Shown here: positions 1 through 5,652 of the stretch, one piece after another
Numbering within the stretch: the stretch's first letter is position 1
Layout: the number at the start of each line of letters is the position of its first letter
NCBI GenBank assembly: GCA_029987395.1
Contig: DALTVX010000103.1
Location: 1 to 8,104 of the forward strand
Origin: Methanocorpusculum sp.
GTDB taxonomy: Archaea; Halobacteriota; Methanomicrobia; Methanomicrobiales; Methanocorpusculaceae
Direction of reading: 5' to 3'
DNA: 8,104 nucleotides
Notes under the pieces: model-generated
Databases searched by the model: none
Told to the model about the DNA's origin: nothing
Seen by the model: only the letters and a program-made list of their open reading frames with translations
Translations under genes and position numbers: made by a program

Positions 1-1
1 C

Positions 2-184
2 ACAGCCGAGACCACCGAGCTTGGTCCTGATGCGACCTGGAACGTGCGGATCTCCGCAAAGATTGGGACAGATACCTTCTCGATCAGCCTGAACCGCGAT
101 TCCATGACGATCTCCGGCTATGCCGATGATGCGACCAAGGAAGCGGTGGACACCTGGGCAGACACGAAGCCGACCCTGAACTAA
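2..184 (+). CDS. C-terminal end of an unrecognised protein (5' end outside window)
   Basis: An open frame enters from the left edge and runs for 60 codons to a TAA stop. The residues read as soluble, with alternating polar and hydrophobic positions suggesting beta strands (around WNVRISAKIG and TFSISLNR), followed by a short helix ending in DTWADTKPTLN. GC-rich codon use matches the core genes further right, so it is probably a genuine resident gene. I do not recognise the family and no catalytic motif is visible in this fragment. The stop lies 11 bases before the next small gene, which suggests both are on one transcript. Confidence 0.7.
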   Translation, partial: TAETTELGPDATWNVRISAKIGTDTFSISLNRDSMTISGYADDATKEAVDTWADTKPTLN

Positions 185-195
185 GGGGAGGGGAG

Positions 196-300
196 ATGAT
201 CATCTCCTCTCAACTCAGGAAACTTATCCTCCTGTTTCTTGGGTTCCTGATCATGCTCTTTGGGAAGCTTGTCGAGAGTTTTTTGACTGGGCAGAAATAA
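196..300 (+). CDS. 34-residue single-span membrane microprotein
   Basis: ATG at 196 follows a G-rich GGGGAGGGGAG stretch at 185-195 that contains a very good Shine-Dalgarno core at close spacing. The 34 codons encode a short polar start, a basic pair (R8, K9), a hydrophobic span of about residues 10-22 (LILLFLGFLIMLF), then a charged, amphipathic tail ending in TGQK. This fits one membrane helix with a short tail. It begins 11 bases after the stop of the preceding gene, so co-transcription and possibly translational coupling are likely. The function is unknown. The strong ribosome site and clean membrane profile argue for a real gene; the small size leaves some doubt. Confidence 0.6.
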   Translation: MIISSQLRKLILLFLGFLIMLFGKLVESFLTGQK

Positions 301-319
301 AAGGAATCAAACCCTTTCC

Positions 320-333
320 TTTTTTTCTTTTTT
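320..333 (+). terminator. Oligo-T terminator after the left-edge genes
   Basis: T7 at 320-326 and T6 at 328-333 are separated by one C, and another T6 follows at 348-353. Runs of T on the non-template strand without a strong hairpin are the usual archaeal termination signal. They lie just after the 34-residue ORF. Confidence 0.65.
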
Positions 334-362
334 ATTTGTTTGGGGAGTTTTTTACTTTATGT

Positions 363-407
363 ACTGTACTCTGTAATACAGTGCACTTATTCAAAATAGT
401 GAATAAG
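363..407. promoter_or_regulatory. Two dyads upstream of the AT-rich gene (possible operator)
   Basis: ACTGTA (363-368) is the reverse complement of TACAGT (377-382), with an inner CTGTA-A-TACAG palindrome at 371-381. Next to it CTTATTCA (386-393) pairs perfectly with TGAATAAG (400-407) around a six-base loop. They lie about 75-120 bases before the TATA box of the next gene, so they may bind a dimeric regulator or form RNA hairpins trailing the upstream transcript. The function is inferred. Confidence 0.35.
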
Positions 408-480
408 AGAGAAAATTATATTGTAATCATTTATCTCTATATGTGGAATTCATTAAAATTAGTGAAATATAGGATAACTA

Positions 481-489
481 TTTAATATA
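481..489 (+). promoter_or_regulatory. TATA box for the AT-rich gene
   Basis: TTTAATATA closely matches the archaeal TATA consensus. Its centre is about 25 bases before the ATG at 510, which puts the expected transcription start at or next to the start codon. No Shine-Dalgarno sequence precedes that ATG, so a leaderless mRNA is likely. The surroundings are AT-rich, which lowers the weight of the match somewhat. Confidence 0.55.
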
Positions 490-509
490 AAAATTAGAAT
501 TACATCCTA

Positions 510-1784
510 ATGAAAATAGACAATCAAGTATCTTTACTAACTCAAATATTAGAATATTATTTACATGAGTCTAGAGACTTTAATGGATTACCATCATCCC
601 AAATGAAAAACTATGATAAAGAAGAAATAATTAAATTAATTACTGATGATAAAATTGAAATAATATCTGAAAATGATGCAAACAATCCTCATATTAAGGG
701 TTTTGATTTTAAAATTCCCCTAAATACACAATGTACATATATCAACGAAAATAAGCATTTTGTAGCATATCCCACTAAAAATTATTTGAAATCCTTACCT
801 GTTACTGAAGAGCGCCCTTTCACAAAGATGTTGTGCTTGGGTGAACATCAATTGCAATTTATTTATTTTGAATTAGAAATATTATCAACTTATTATGAAA
901 ATCCAATGTATCATATTTGGGATGTTGGATATCGTGGAAAAATATCCATCAGCGACAGATATTATGATGATAATAACGACGAAGCACTTCACTCAGAATT
1001 AATTGAAAATTACTCTCTAGCTTATAAAAAAGGGAAAGGCAACAAAGAGAGATATGTGGGGTTATTGCTCTGTGATTTGATGAAATTAAACAAGAAGGGA
1101 CAATTTAAGTTTTATCCTTATTTATTGGATAATCAGGAGGAATATTATACTCATGAAAACAGTATTAAGAACCTCATCCTCGGTGAATTTGCGGATAATG
1201 TTTGGATTTATGATGCATTACTTGAAGAAATGCAAATTATTAATCAGATGTGTGACAAAATTGGACTCTCTCCTTTATTCAAAAATCCACTAACTAAGGA
1301 TGATCGCTTAAACCAAAATTTAAATTATCATAATATTGTGATACCAACGTGGAAAAATTATTATAATTTTGTATTAGATCTTGATAAAATAATTATCCAA
1401 AGCATTAGTTCTAGCACATTTACTAAACCAGTGATGGGTTTTCTCTCTGTCTCTGTTCCAGAAAAGGATAAGACAAACCCTAAAACATTAAATTTATTTG
1501 AAGAGTGGATTGGTTTGAACATGAAATTTCCAGATGGTGGAGAACTATTCAAAGTTGACTGTATCAATAGTTTACGTAAAATAAGAAAAGAACGCCAAAC
1601 TCCGGCTCATAAATTAGAGGAGAATGCATATGACATAGATTTATTTTCAAAGCAAAATGAGTTAATAATTGATGCATATACAGCAGTACGTACAATCCGC
1701 TTAATATTATCTAATCATTACCTAACAAAGGACATTCATATCCCATCTTATCTTATAAATGGTAAAGAAATCGCGGTATATTAG
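510..1784 (+). CDS. AT-rich 424-residue protein with a C-terminal HEPN-like R-x4-H motif
   Basis: I do not recognise the full protein. It is soluble, with no signal peptide or membrane span. The first 330 or so residues are mixed alpha/beta and rich in Asn, Lys, Ile and Tyr. The C-terminal part (about 330-410) looks helical and contains RQTPAH (R362-x4-H367), followed by a helix with Q-x2-L-x3-A-x3-V-R-x2-R spacing (about residues 382-397). R-x4-6-H in an alpha-helical domain is the HEPN ribonuclease signature, and HEPN proteins often act in toxin, abortive-infection or CRISPR-linked defence. The HEPN assignment is inferred from one short motif. GC content is about 30% in sampled rows, far below the core genes, and codons such as ATA, AGA and TTA are frequent, so horizontal gain is likely. 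The start is supported by the TATA spacing. No partner gene is adjacent. Confidence 0.85.
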   Translation: MKIDNQVSLLTQILEYYLHESRDFNGLPSSQMKNYDKEEIIKLITDDKIEIISENDANNPHIKGFDFKIPLNTQCTYINENKHFVAYPTKNYLKSLPVTEERPFTKMLCLGEHQLQFIYFELEILSTYYENPMYHIWDVGYRGKISISDRYYDDNNDEALHSELIENYSLAYKKGKGNKERYVGLLLCDLMKLNKKGQFKFYPYLLDNQEEYYTHENSIKNLILGEFADNVWIYDALLEEMQIINQMCDKIGLSPLFKNPLTKDDRLNQNLNYHNIVIPTWKNYYNFVLDLDKIIIQSISSSTFTKPVMGFLSVSVPEKDKTNPKTLNLFEEWIGLNMKFPDGGELFKVDCINSLRKIRKERQTPAHKLEENAYDIDLFSKQNELIIDAYTAVRTIRLILSNHYLTKDIHIPSYLINGKEIAVY

Positions 1785-1824
1785 ATAATGTGGATATCAA
1801 ATTGCAACATGCAGTTAAGTACAT

Positions 1825-1867
1825 AAAAAAAAGAGTGAATCTCATCCGAGAATCACGCGGGTGAGAT
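1825..1867 (-). terminator. Hairpin plus T8 on the minus strand (intrinsic-terminator-like)
   Basis: ATCTCATCC (1839-1847) pairs with GGGTGAGAT (1859-1867) in nine base pairs, one of them G-T, around an eleven-base loop. A8 at 1825-1832 reads as T8 on the minus strand, six bases past the hairpin. The order hairpin then oligo-T is correct only for a minus-strand transcript coming from beyond 1870. It lies 40 bases past the end of the plus-strand AT-rich gene and would also shield that gene from antisense read-through. Confidence 0.45.
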
Positions 1868-2132
1868 AATACCCTCAGGTACACTCATCCCTTCGGACAT
1901 TATCTGATTCCCGAGATCCTGGCCTGCCATAGGGACCGCATCGCAAGTTCTCACTTATGTTCGATCTTGCTCCGCTGAGGGCGTGCCCATAGTGTCCTCC
2001 CCGCTCCCGATGAGGAATAATCAAATCTGATTCAAACGTGGGACGAAAACCCGAATTGGAAAGCAAATCCCAGATGGACATACACGTGAGAGAAGATAAT
2101 TTGTTCACAAAATAAGACAATTTACAAAAGGA

Positions 2133-2319
2133 GGCGCTGGGGCGCCGACAGGATTTGCCCGAACGTTCCCGATGAAGGGACGAGCAAGACAGCGTAGCTG
2201 GATTGCGAGAGTGAGGAAGAGCAAGTCCGATTCTGGGAGCCCGAAGGGCGGGATTCAAGCGAGGGTTGAAAACCCGAAGCGGAGAGCAAAACGAAGTTTT
2301 GTGATCGCGCCGATTCGCG
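2133..2319. repeat. Run of short hairpins, mostly with three-base loops
   Basis: Consecutive perfect or near-perfect dyads: GGCGC/GCGCC (2133-2146, loop TGGG), TCCC/GGGA (2167-2180), CAGC/GCTG with outer GCAA/TTGC (2184-2206, loop GTA), GCCC/GGGC (2239-2249, loop GAA), GGGTT/AACCC (2263-2275, loop GAA), CAAAAC/GTTTTG (2287-2301, loop GAA), and CGCG/CGCG (2306-2319). The three GAA-loop hairpins start exactly 24 bases apart. The arms differ in sequence while the form is kept, so this is conserved structure and not a simple repeat. The function is unknown. Confidence 0.5.
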
Positions 2320-2334
2320 GTTGGCTTTTCTCAT

Positions 2335-2583
2335 ACATCCACACCCAACCGTACCCTTCCAGAACTTCATATTCAACCTCTTCCCATTCCTCCACCCCTG
2401 TCCCCCTTTTTGTGAATTTCGTTGATTTTAGTGATTTTTGGTGTGGGCGGACCGGTCCATAGGACCGGGCTTAGCTGAGCAAATCTTTGATTTGCGAGGG
2501 GGACGGGGAAGGGTACTATTTACATCTCCACCCAACCGATTTTTTTATTTTAGTGTTTTTGTGTTTGTTTTCGTGAATTTCGT
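2335..2583 (+). repeat. Degenerate direct duplication of a short module
   Basis: ACATCCACACCCAACCG (2335-2351) recurs as ACATCTCCACCCAACCG (2522-2538), matching at 15 of 17 bases. After each copy comes GTGAATTTCGT (2412-2422 and 2573-2583, identical over 11 bases) in a T-rich context and then a GGCGG-containing stretch. The order of the blocks is kept but their spacing differs (187 and 161 bases between matching blocks), so this looks like an old duplication later altered by indels. Confidence 0.45.
2351..2516. other. Nested dyad structure, candidate folded RNA or DNA element
   Basis: The outer arms GTACCCTTCC (2351-2360) and GGAAGGGTAC (2507-2516) are perfect reverse complements. A second helix pairs CCCC-T-GTCCCCC (2395-2406) with GGGGGACGGGG (2498-2508), with only one bulged T. 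Inside lie two perfect seven-pair hairpins with three-base loops: CCGGTCC/GGACCGG (2452-2468, loop ATA) and GCAAATC/GATTTGC (2479-2495, loop TTT). Together they form a closed multi-branched fold. No clear promoter is visible on either strand, so whether it is transcribed is unknown. Confidence 0.4.
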
Positions 2584-2659
2584 GTGATGGCGGATCGTCT
2601 GCTTCGCTTCGCTCGCATCCAACCCGCCCCTGCGGGGCAGCCCGCCACATACACGAAAT
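2577..2659. repeat. Imperfect inverted repeat around a GC-rich hairpin
   Basis: ATTTCGTGT-GA-TGGCGG (2577-2593) faces CCGCCA-CAT-ACACGAAAT (2642-2659): 15 paired bases with a small internal loop of two against three bases. The enclosed segment holds GCCCC-TGC-GGGGC (2626-2638), a perfect five-pair hairpin. There is no transposase nearby, so it may be a non-autonomous palindromic element or a structured 3' end. It reads the same way on both strands. Confidence 0.5.
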
Positions 2660-2724
2660 CGAAGCACATCTCACAAGTACGTCTGTTTAATTTTCAGTTG
2701 AGATCCACCGATCAAACCCTACTT

Positions 2725-2731
2725 AAAAAAA
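2725..2731 (-). terminator. Oligo-T terminator of the peptidase operon
   Basis: A7 at 2725-2731 reads as T7 on the minus strand, 25 bases past the methionine aminopeptidase stop. A second T run on the minus strand would not be available between the gene and this point, because the run at 2751-2757 is A on that strand. Confidence 0.6.
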
Positions 2732-2755
2732 GATGAGTTACTAAAGATACTTTTT

Positions 2756-3631
2756 TTATCTGGTCGTGACCAAAGCCCCATCGGAGGTCACAATGATCGT
2801 ATGCTCAAACTGAGAAACAAAACTGTCCGGCACATCCGACAAGCAGTGGTACACAAAGAGATTACCCTGACGAAGCAGATTTGGCAGTGCAAGTTCCGCC
2901 TTTGGAACATTCAGCCATCTGCGGGCAAACGGCAGACCGTTCATCTCCTCAGCCTGTTTCATGATCTTTCGACCGGCGGGTGATCGAACAGGAGCATTCC
3001 CCGCGACCTGATAGATCTCGCCTCGTGGGGTCTCGTGGACCATACCAGATCCGGTCGTTGCGAACGGTTCAATTGCAATGACCATGTCTTCCCGGAGCAC
3101 GGCACTGCCAAACTTCCCCGTATTTGGGATAGAAAGCCCATGATGCAGACTATACCGCGCAAGTGCGTGGCCTGTCAGATTCACGATCGGTTTGTAACCG
3201 TATGAGGTGATCGTCTCCTCGATGATCGCACCAATATCGCTGACCACCACCTCTGGGGCGACAACTTTGATCGCAGCTTCCAGAGCTAAGCGTGATGAGT
3301 CACAGAGAGCTGCGTGGTCGCCAAGGTCCACGGTCACGGCAGTATCTGCGATGTACCCGTCGATGTGGGTCCCAATATCCAGTTTCACCAGATCGCCTTC
3401 TGCAAATATCCGTTCCTCATCAGGGGACGCGGTGTCGTGGGCCGCACAATTATTCAATGAGATGTTTGGGGGAAATGAGTGAAATGCCCCGGCAGCGGAT
3501 ATTTCGTCTAGGACCATGTCAAATATTGCCGCCATGCCGACACCCGGCTTTATTTCTGCTGCACATTTATGGAGAACGGTTTTTGCGGTCCGCCCCGCCT
3601 CTATGTAATTATCCAGTTCTGTATCATTCAT
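2756..3631 (-). CDS. map: Methionine aminopeptidase, type II
   Basis: This cytosolic enzyme removes the initiator methionine from new proteins when the second residue is small. The 291-residue length and the motifs match archaeal type II enzymes. The metal-binding set is complete: D85 (KLDIG), D96 (IADTA), H155 (LTGH), E188 (AIEPF) and E276 (FEHTII). H65 in SLNNCAAH and H164 fit the substrate-site histidines of the family. The insertion typical of type II enzymes occupies roughly residues 195-260. ATG overlaps the stop of the upstream peptidase gene as ATGA, and a GAGGAG ribosome site lies about ten bases upstream inside that gene, so translation is probably coupled. The operon ends at a minus-strand oligo-T run. 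Nothing is missing or truncated. Confidence 0.95.
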   Translation of the reverse strand: MNDTELDNYIEAGRTAKTVLHKCAAEIKPGVGMAAIFDMVLDEISAAGAFHSFPPNISLNNCAAHDTASPDEERIFAEGDLVKLDIGTHIDGYIADTAVTVDLGDHAALCDSSRLALEAAIKVVAPEVVVSDIGAIIEETITSYGYKPIVNLTGHALARYSLHHGLSIPNTGKFGSAVLREDMVIAIEPFATTGSGMVHETPRGEIYQVAGNAPVRSPAGRKIMKQAEEMNGLPFARRWLNVPKAELALPNLLRQGNLFVYHCLSDVPDSFVSQFEHTIIVTSDGALVTTR

Positions 3632-4761
3632 ATTATTAATTTCTCCTCAAAGCACGTAAACCTGTCAAATCCGTCACTCGTCACAACACCCATATCCTCG
3701 AGCCGCACGCCCCCTATCCCCTGATAATACAGACCGGGTTCAAGCGTGATGACATGACCTTCTTTCAGTTCACCACCGGTGGGAGAAAGTGAAGGAGCTT
3801 CGTGGATCTCCAGCCCGACCCCGTGTCCAAGGCTATGCGTAAATCCGGATGACCCTGCCGTTTCGTATCCTGCTTCTTTAAAGAAATCCACCACCGCGGT
3901 ATAAACTGCAGAACCAAGGACACCCGGACGGATCATCGATTCTGCCAGTTCCTTAGCTTTCTGTACAGAATCATACATCCGCATTATTGCATCTGACGGA
4001 GCGCCTTTGGACACGGTCCTCGTCATATCAGCAAAATATCCTGTTGACAAACTTCGTGGGAACACATCCATCACGATGGGCTGGTTTGCATACAGCGGGC
4101 CCGTTCCCTTTGCATGCGGCATGGAGGAGGCTTCCCCGCAGGAGACGATCGTATCCTTATCCTCACACTCGAACGGGCGCAGCGCATAGTGAATGATATC
4201 CCGGATTCTTTCTGAGGTGAGTGGAGCACCCTCCAGCATCAAAACGCCTTTGTCGTCAGGCTCGGATTTTCTGATCGCATCGATTGCCGCACGGGTGGCT
4301 ATCTCATTCTTTCTCTGGACATACCGTATCTTTTCGATCTCGCCCTCGGACTTCACGCTCCGGATCCCGGCTATCGTACCGGAATCGATGACGATTTCGG
4401 CGACCTCGGTAAGTTTATGGGCAAATCCCACCTGCATCGAGGCGGGCACAAGAAGGCGCGGGCCCGCAAAATTTCGGATCATATGGGCAGAGGCGAGTTC
4501 AGGATCCTGATACTTTTTCAAGAGTTCAGGAAGGCCGGCAGATATCCGTGTTATTATGCTGCATGGTGACTCGTAGCGCGCACGGGTCTCCTCCATAGAA
4601 GAAACGATCAATGTCTGTGTCCCGTCACGGGAAAATACGTAGATATACGGATCTGATGCAAGAAATCCCGAAGTATATCGCATATCAGCATCCTCTGAGG
4701 AGTCATATGCGACATATGCATCACAGGCTTGTTTTTCAAGTTCGTCCAACATCCGCTTCAT
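3628..4761 (-). CDS. M24-family Xaa-Pro aminopeptidase/prolidase-like metallopeptidase
   Basis: Members of this family cleave the bond before proline at the N-terminus of peptides, or Xaa-Pro dipeptides, in the cytoplasm. The 377 residues show the expected two parts: an N-terminal creatinase-like domain (about 1-130, with DMRYTSGFLASDPYIYV) and a C-terminal pita-bread catalytic domain. Metal ligands are D232 (VMDVFPR), D245 (FADMTRT), H313 (HSLGHGVG), E341 (TLEPGLY) and E355 (RLEDMG), with H320 (EIHEAP) and H216 as likely catalytic histidines. The two aspartates are 13 residues apart, not 11 as in many relatives, because of extra residues in PRSLSTGYFAD. It is the first gene of a two-gene minus-strand operon with map. 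Whether it prefers dipeptides or longer peptides cannot be told. Confidence 0.9.
   Translation of the reverse strand: MKRMLDELEKQACDAYVAYDSSEDADMRYTSGFLASDPYIYVFSRDGTQTLIVSSMEETRARYESPCSIITRISAGLPELLKKYQDPELASAHMIRNFAGPRLLVPASMQVGFAHKLTEVAEIVIDSGTIAGIRSVKSEGEIEKIRYVQRKNEIATRAAIDAIRKSEPDDKGVLMLEGAPLTSERIRDIIHYALRPFECEDKDTIVSCGEASSMPHAKGTGPLYANQPIVMDVFPRSLSTGYFADMTRTVSKGAPSDAIMRMYDSVQKAKELAESMIRPGVLGSAVYTAVVDFFKEAGYETAGSSGFTHSLGHGVGLEIHEAPSLSPTGGELKEGHVITLEPGLYYQGIGGVRLEDMGVVTSDGFDRFTCFEEKLII
3641..3648 (-). promoter_or_regulatory. Ribosome binding site of map inside the upstream gene
   Basis: On the minus strand GAGGAGAA lies nine bases before the ATG at 3631-3629, within the last codons of the Xaa-Pro peptidase gene. 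It supports this start and independent re-initiation at the ATGA overlap. Confidence 0.6.
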
Positions 4762-4795
4762 ATTCTCTTAGTATTGGTGCTCCAAAGAGATGTAG

Positions 4796-4803
4796 TTTTT
4801 ATT
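4796..4803. promoter_or_regulatory. Shared AT core between divergent gene pairs
   Basis: The 65-base gap between the divergent starts has one AT-rich core, TTTTTATT. On the plus strand it lies about 27 bases before ATG 4827, which would give a leaderless message. On the minus strand the complementary ATAAAAA lies about 35 bases before the peptidase ATG. One site serving both directions is possible; the sequence is not an ideal TATA box for either. Confidence 0.35.
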
Positions 4804-4826
4804 GTTGAGAAGCCGATGTACATGTA

Positions 4827-5183
4827 ATGGATGACTCAGAGAAGACTCAGTTTAAGGGAAAATTTACGGTCCTCGTATTCATCTTAAACGTCCTGATATT
4901 TGCACTAGCTGCATCGATCATAGTATTTTTCATTGTTCCTGACTCTCTCTGGTTCAGATTACCGATCGTGATCACCTGCGGGGCGATCTTTATAATCAGC
5001 CTTGCCGCATTCATTCCAAAATACCGTGCGACCAAAGCCTGGCTTGATATTCACGGGACCACCAAAGAGGAACGAATAGCCCAGTTGCAGAAGGAACAGG
5101 ATGAATACCGTGCCCAGATCCGCGCTGAACTCGAGGAAGAGATGCGCGAAGAGGAAGAAGCCAAGAAGAACGTGAAGAAATAA
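4827..5183 (+). CDS. Small membrane protein with two spans and a charged coiled-coil tail
   Basis: This is a 118-residue protein of unknown function. After a short polar start come two hydrophobic helices, about residues 13-37 and 45-63, joined by a short turn (PDSLWFR). The rest (about 74-118) is very rich in Glu, Lys, Gln and Arg with heptad-like spacing and should form a coiled coil. By the positive-inside rule (K65, R67, K70 after the second span) both ends probably face the cytoplasm. Upstream there is no good Shine-Dalgarno sequence, and the AT core about 27 bases upstream suggests a leaderless start. An ATG-TAA at 4822-4827 just before the start makes a longer in-frame version impossible there. 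The stop overlaps the next start as TAATG, so both proteins are likely made together. Confidence 0.8.
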   Translation: MDDSEKTQFKGKFTVLVFILNVLIFALAASIIVFFIVPDSLWFRLPIVITCGAIFIISLAAFIPKYRATKAWLDIHGTTKEERIAQLQKEQDEYRAQIRAELEEEMREEEEAKKNVKK

Positions 5184-5476
5184 TGCTCGGCAAAATCAAT
5201 GGGGAGATCGAACTCCTCGAACGTCACCTGTCCGTCATGCGTGTTGTCGCACGACAAGGCCCGATCGGTATCATGAAACTCACCGACGAGCTTAGCCAGC
5301 CTCAACACAGAATACGGTATTCTTTGCGGGTTTTAGAGCAGATGCAGTATATCAAGGCGACCCCTTCAGGCGCTATTGCCACGCCAAAGGCCTTTGAGAT
5401 GCTGGAAAACTTTGATAAAGATCTGGAAATTCTCGTACAACGTCTTTCTTCACTGCACCCGGAAAAAAGACAATAA
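5183..5476 (+). CDS. Small winged helix-turn-helix protein, predicted transcription regulator
   Basis: These 97 residues have the order helix (about 8-24), short helix (28-37, IGIMKLTDELSQP), putative recognition helix (40-54, QHRIRYSLRVLEQMQ), a short beta wing (56-67, ending in GAIATPKA), and a C-terminal helix (68-92) suited to dimer formation. The RYSLRVLEQ-x-YI pattern is typical of small archaeal winged-helix regulators. No ligand or metal-binding residues stand out. It is translated from a TAATG overlap with the membrane coiled-coil gene, which suggests a functional link such as regulator and membrane partner, or autoregulation of the pair. The target is unknown. Oligo-T is weak after the stop and a tRNA promoter follows directly. 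Confidence 0.75.
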   Translation: MLGKINGEIELLERHLSVMRVVARQGPIGIMKLTDELSQPQHRIRYSLRVLEQMQYIKATPSGAIATPKAFEMLENFDKDLEILVQRLSSLHPEKRQ

Positions 5477-5486
5477 AATGATAATC

Positions 5487-5493
5487 TTTATTA
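5487..5493 (+). promoter_or_regulatory. TATA-like box for tRNA-Asn
   Basis: TTTATTA lies about 40 bases before the mature tRNA 5' end, giving an expected start near 5515-5520 and a short leader for RNase P to remove. Confidence 0.45.
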
Positions 5494-5529
5494 CACTGAC
5501 GGGCACATGTAATTAGGCAACACAAATGT

Positions 5530-5602
5530 GCCGCCATAACTCAGTTGGTAGAGTGGTTGACTGTTAATCAACATGCCACAGGTTCGAGTCCTGTTGGCGG
5601 CG
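5530..5602 (+). tRNA. tRNA-Asn (anticodon GTT)
   Basis: The full cloverleaf forms: acceptor GCCGCCA/TGGCGGC, D stem ACTC/GAGT, anticodon stem GTTGA/TCAAC with loop CTGTTAA (anticodon 5563-5565), and T stem ACAGG/CCTGT around TTCGAGT. The discriminator base is G73, as usual for tRNA-Asn. CCA is not encoded, as is common in archaea. No intron is present. Confidence 0.95.
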
Positions 5603-5634
5603 TTATAATGGGGATCTTTGAGTCCCTCAACATA

Positions 5635-5641
5635 TTTTTTT
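5635..5641 (+). terminator. Oligo-T terminator after tRNA-Asn
   Basis: T7 lies 33 bases after the tRNA, preceded by a weak GGGA/TCCC dyad (5611-5626). A further T6 occurs at 5663-5668. Confidence 0.55.
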
Positions 5642-5652
5642 GATTTGATTTG

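Larger units (their letters stand above)
1785..2755. other. Gene-free stretch rich in hairpins and short repeats
   Basis: No frame here shows coherent protein composition, a ribosome site or a promoter. The longest frames (1875-2258 and 2122-2376 minus, 2172-2462 plus) are Ser/Arg/Pro-rich and change character with each hairpin, as expected of non-coding sequence. The stretch has several distinct structural blocks, listed separately. Base composition swings from AT-rich (2090-2130, 2540-2580) to GC-rich (2130-2330, 2590-2650), suggesting a mosaic built by insertions and local duplications. Confidence 0.6.

Noticed and set aside
1361..1567. 68-codon minus-strand frame
   Set aside because: It lies wholly antisense to the AT-rich gene and has no promoter or ribosome site of its own.
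1870..2100. RNase P RNA or rRNA fragment on the minus strand
   Set aside because: The conserved core motifs of these RNAs could not be found, so only an unnamed transcript is proposed.
1875..2462. Three overlapping open frames on both strands (1875-2258 minus, 2122-2376 minus, 2172-2462 plus)
   Set aside because: The composition is Ser/Arg/Pro-rich and follows the hairpins; the frames overlap on opposite strands, with no supporting start signals. They are treated as non-coding structure.
2133..2659. CRISPR array
   Set aside because: There are no identical direct repeats separated by unique spacers; the 24-base spacing concerns hairpin form, with arms that differ.
3207..3639. Plus-strand frames opposite map
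   Set aside because: They are shadows of a clearly functional methionine aminopeptidase whose metal ligands are all present.
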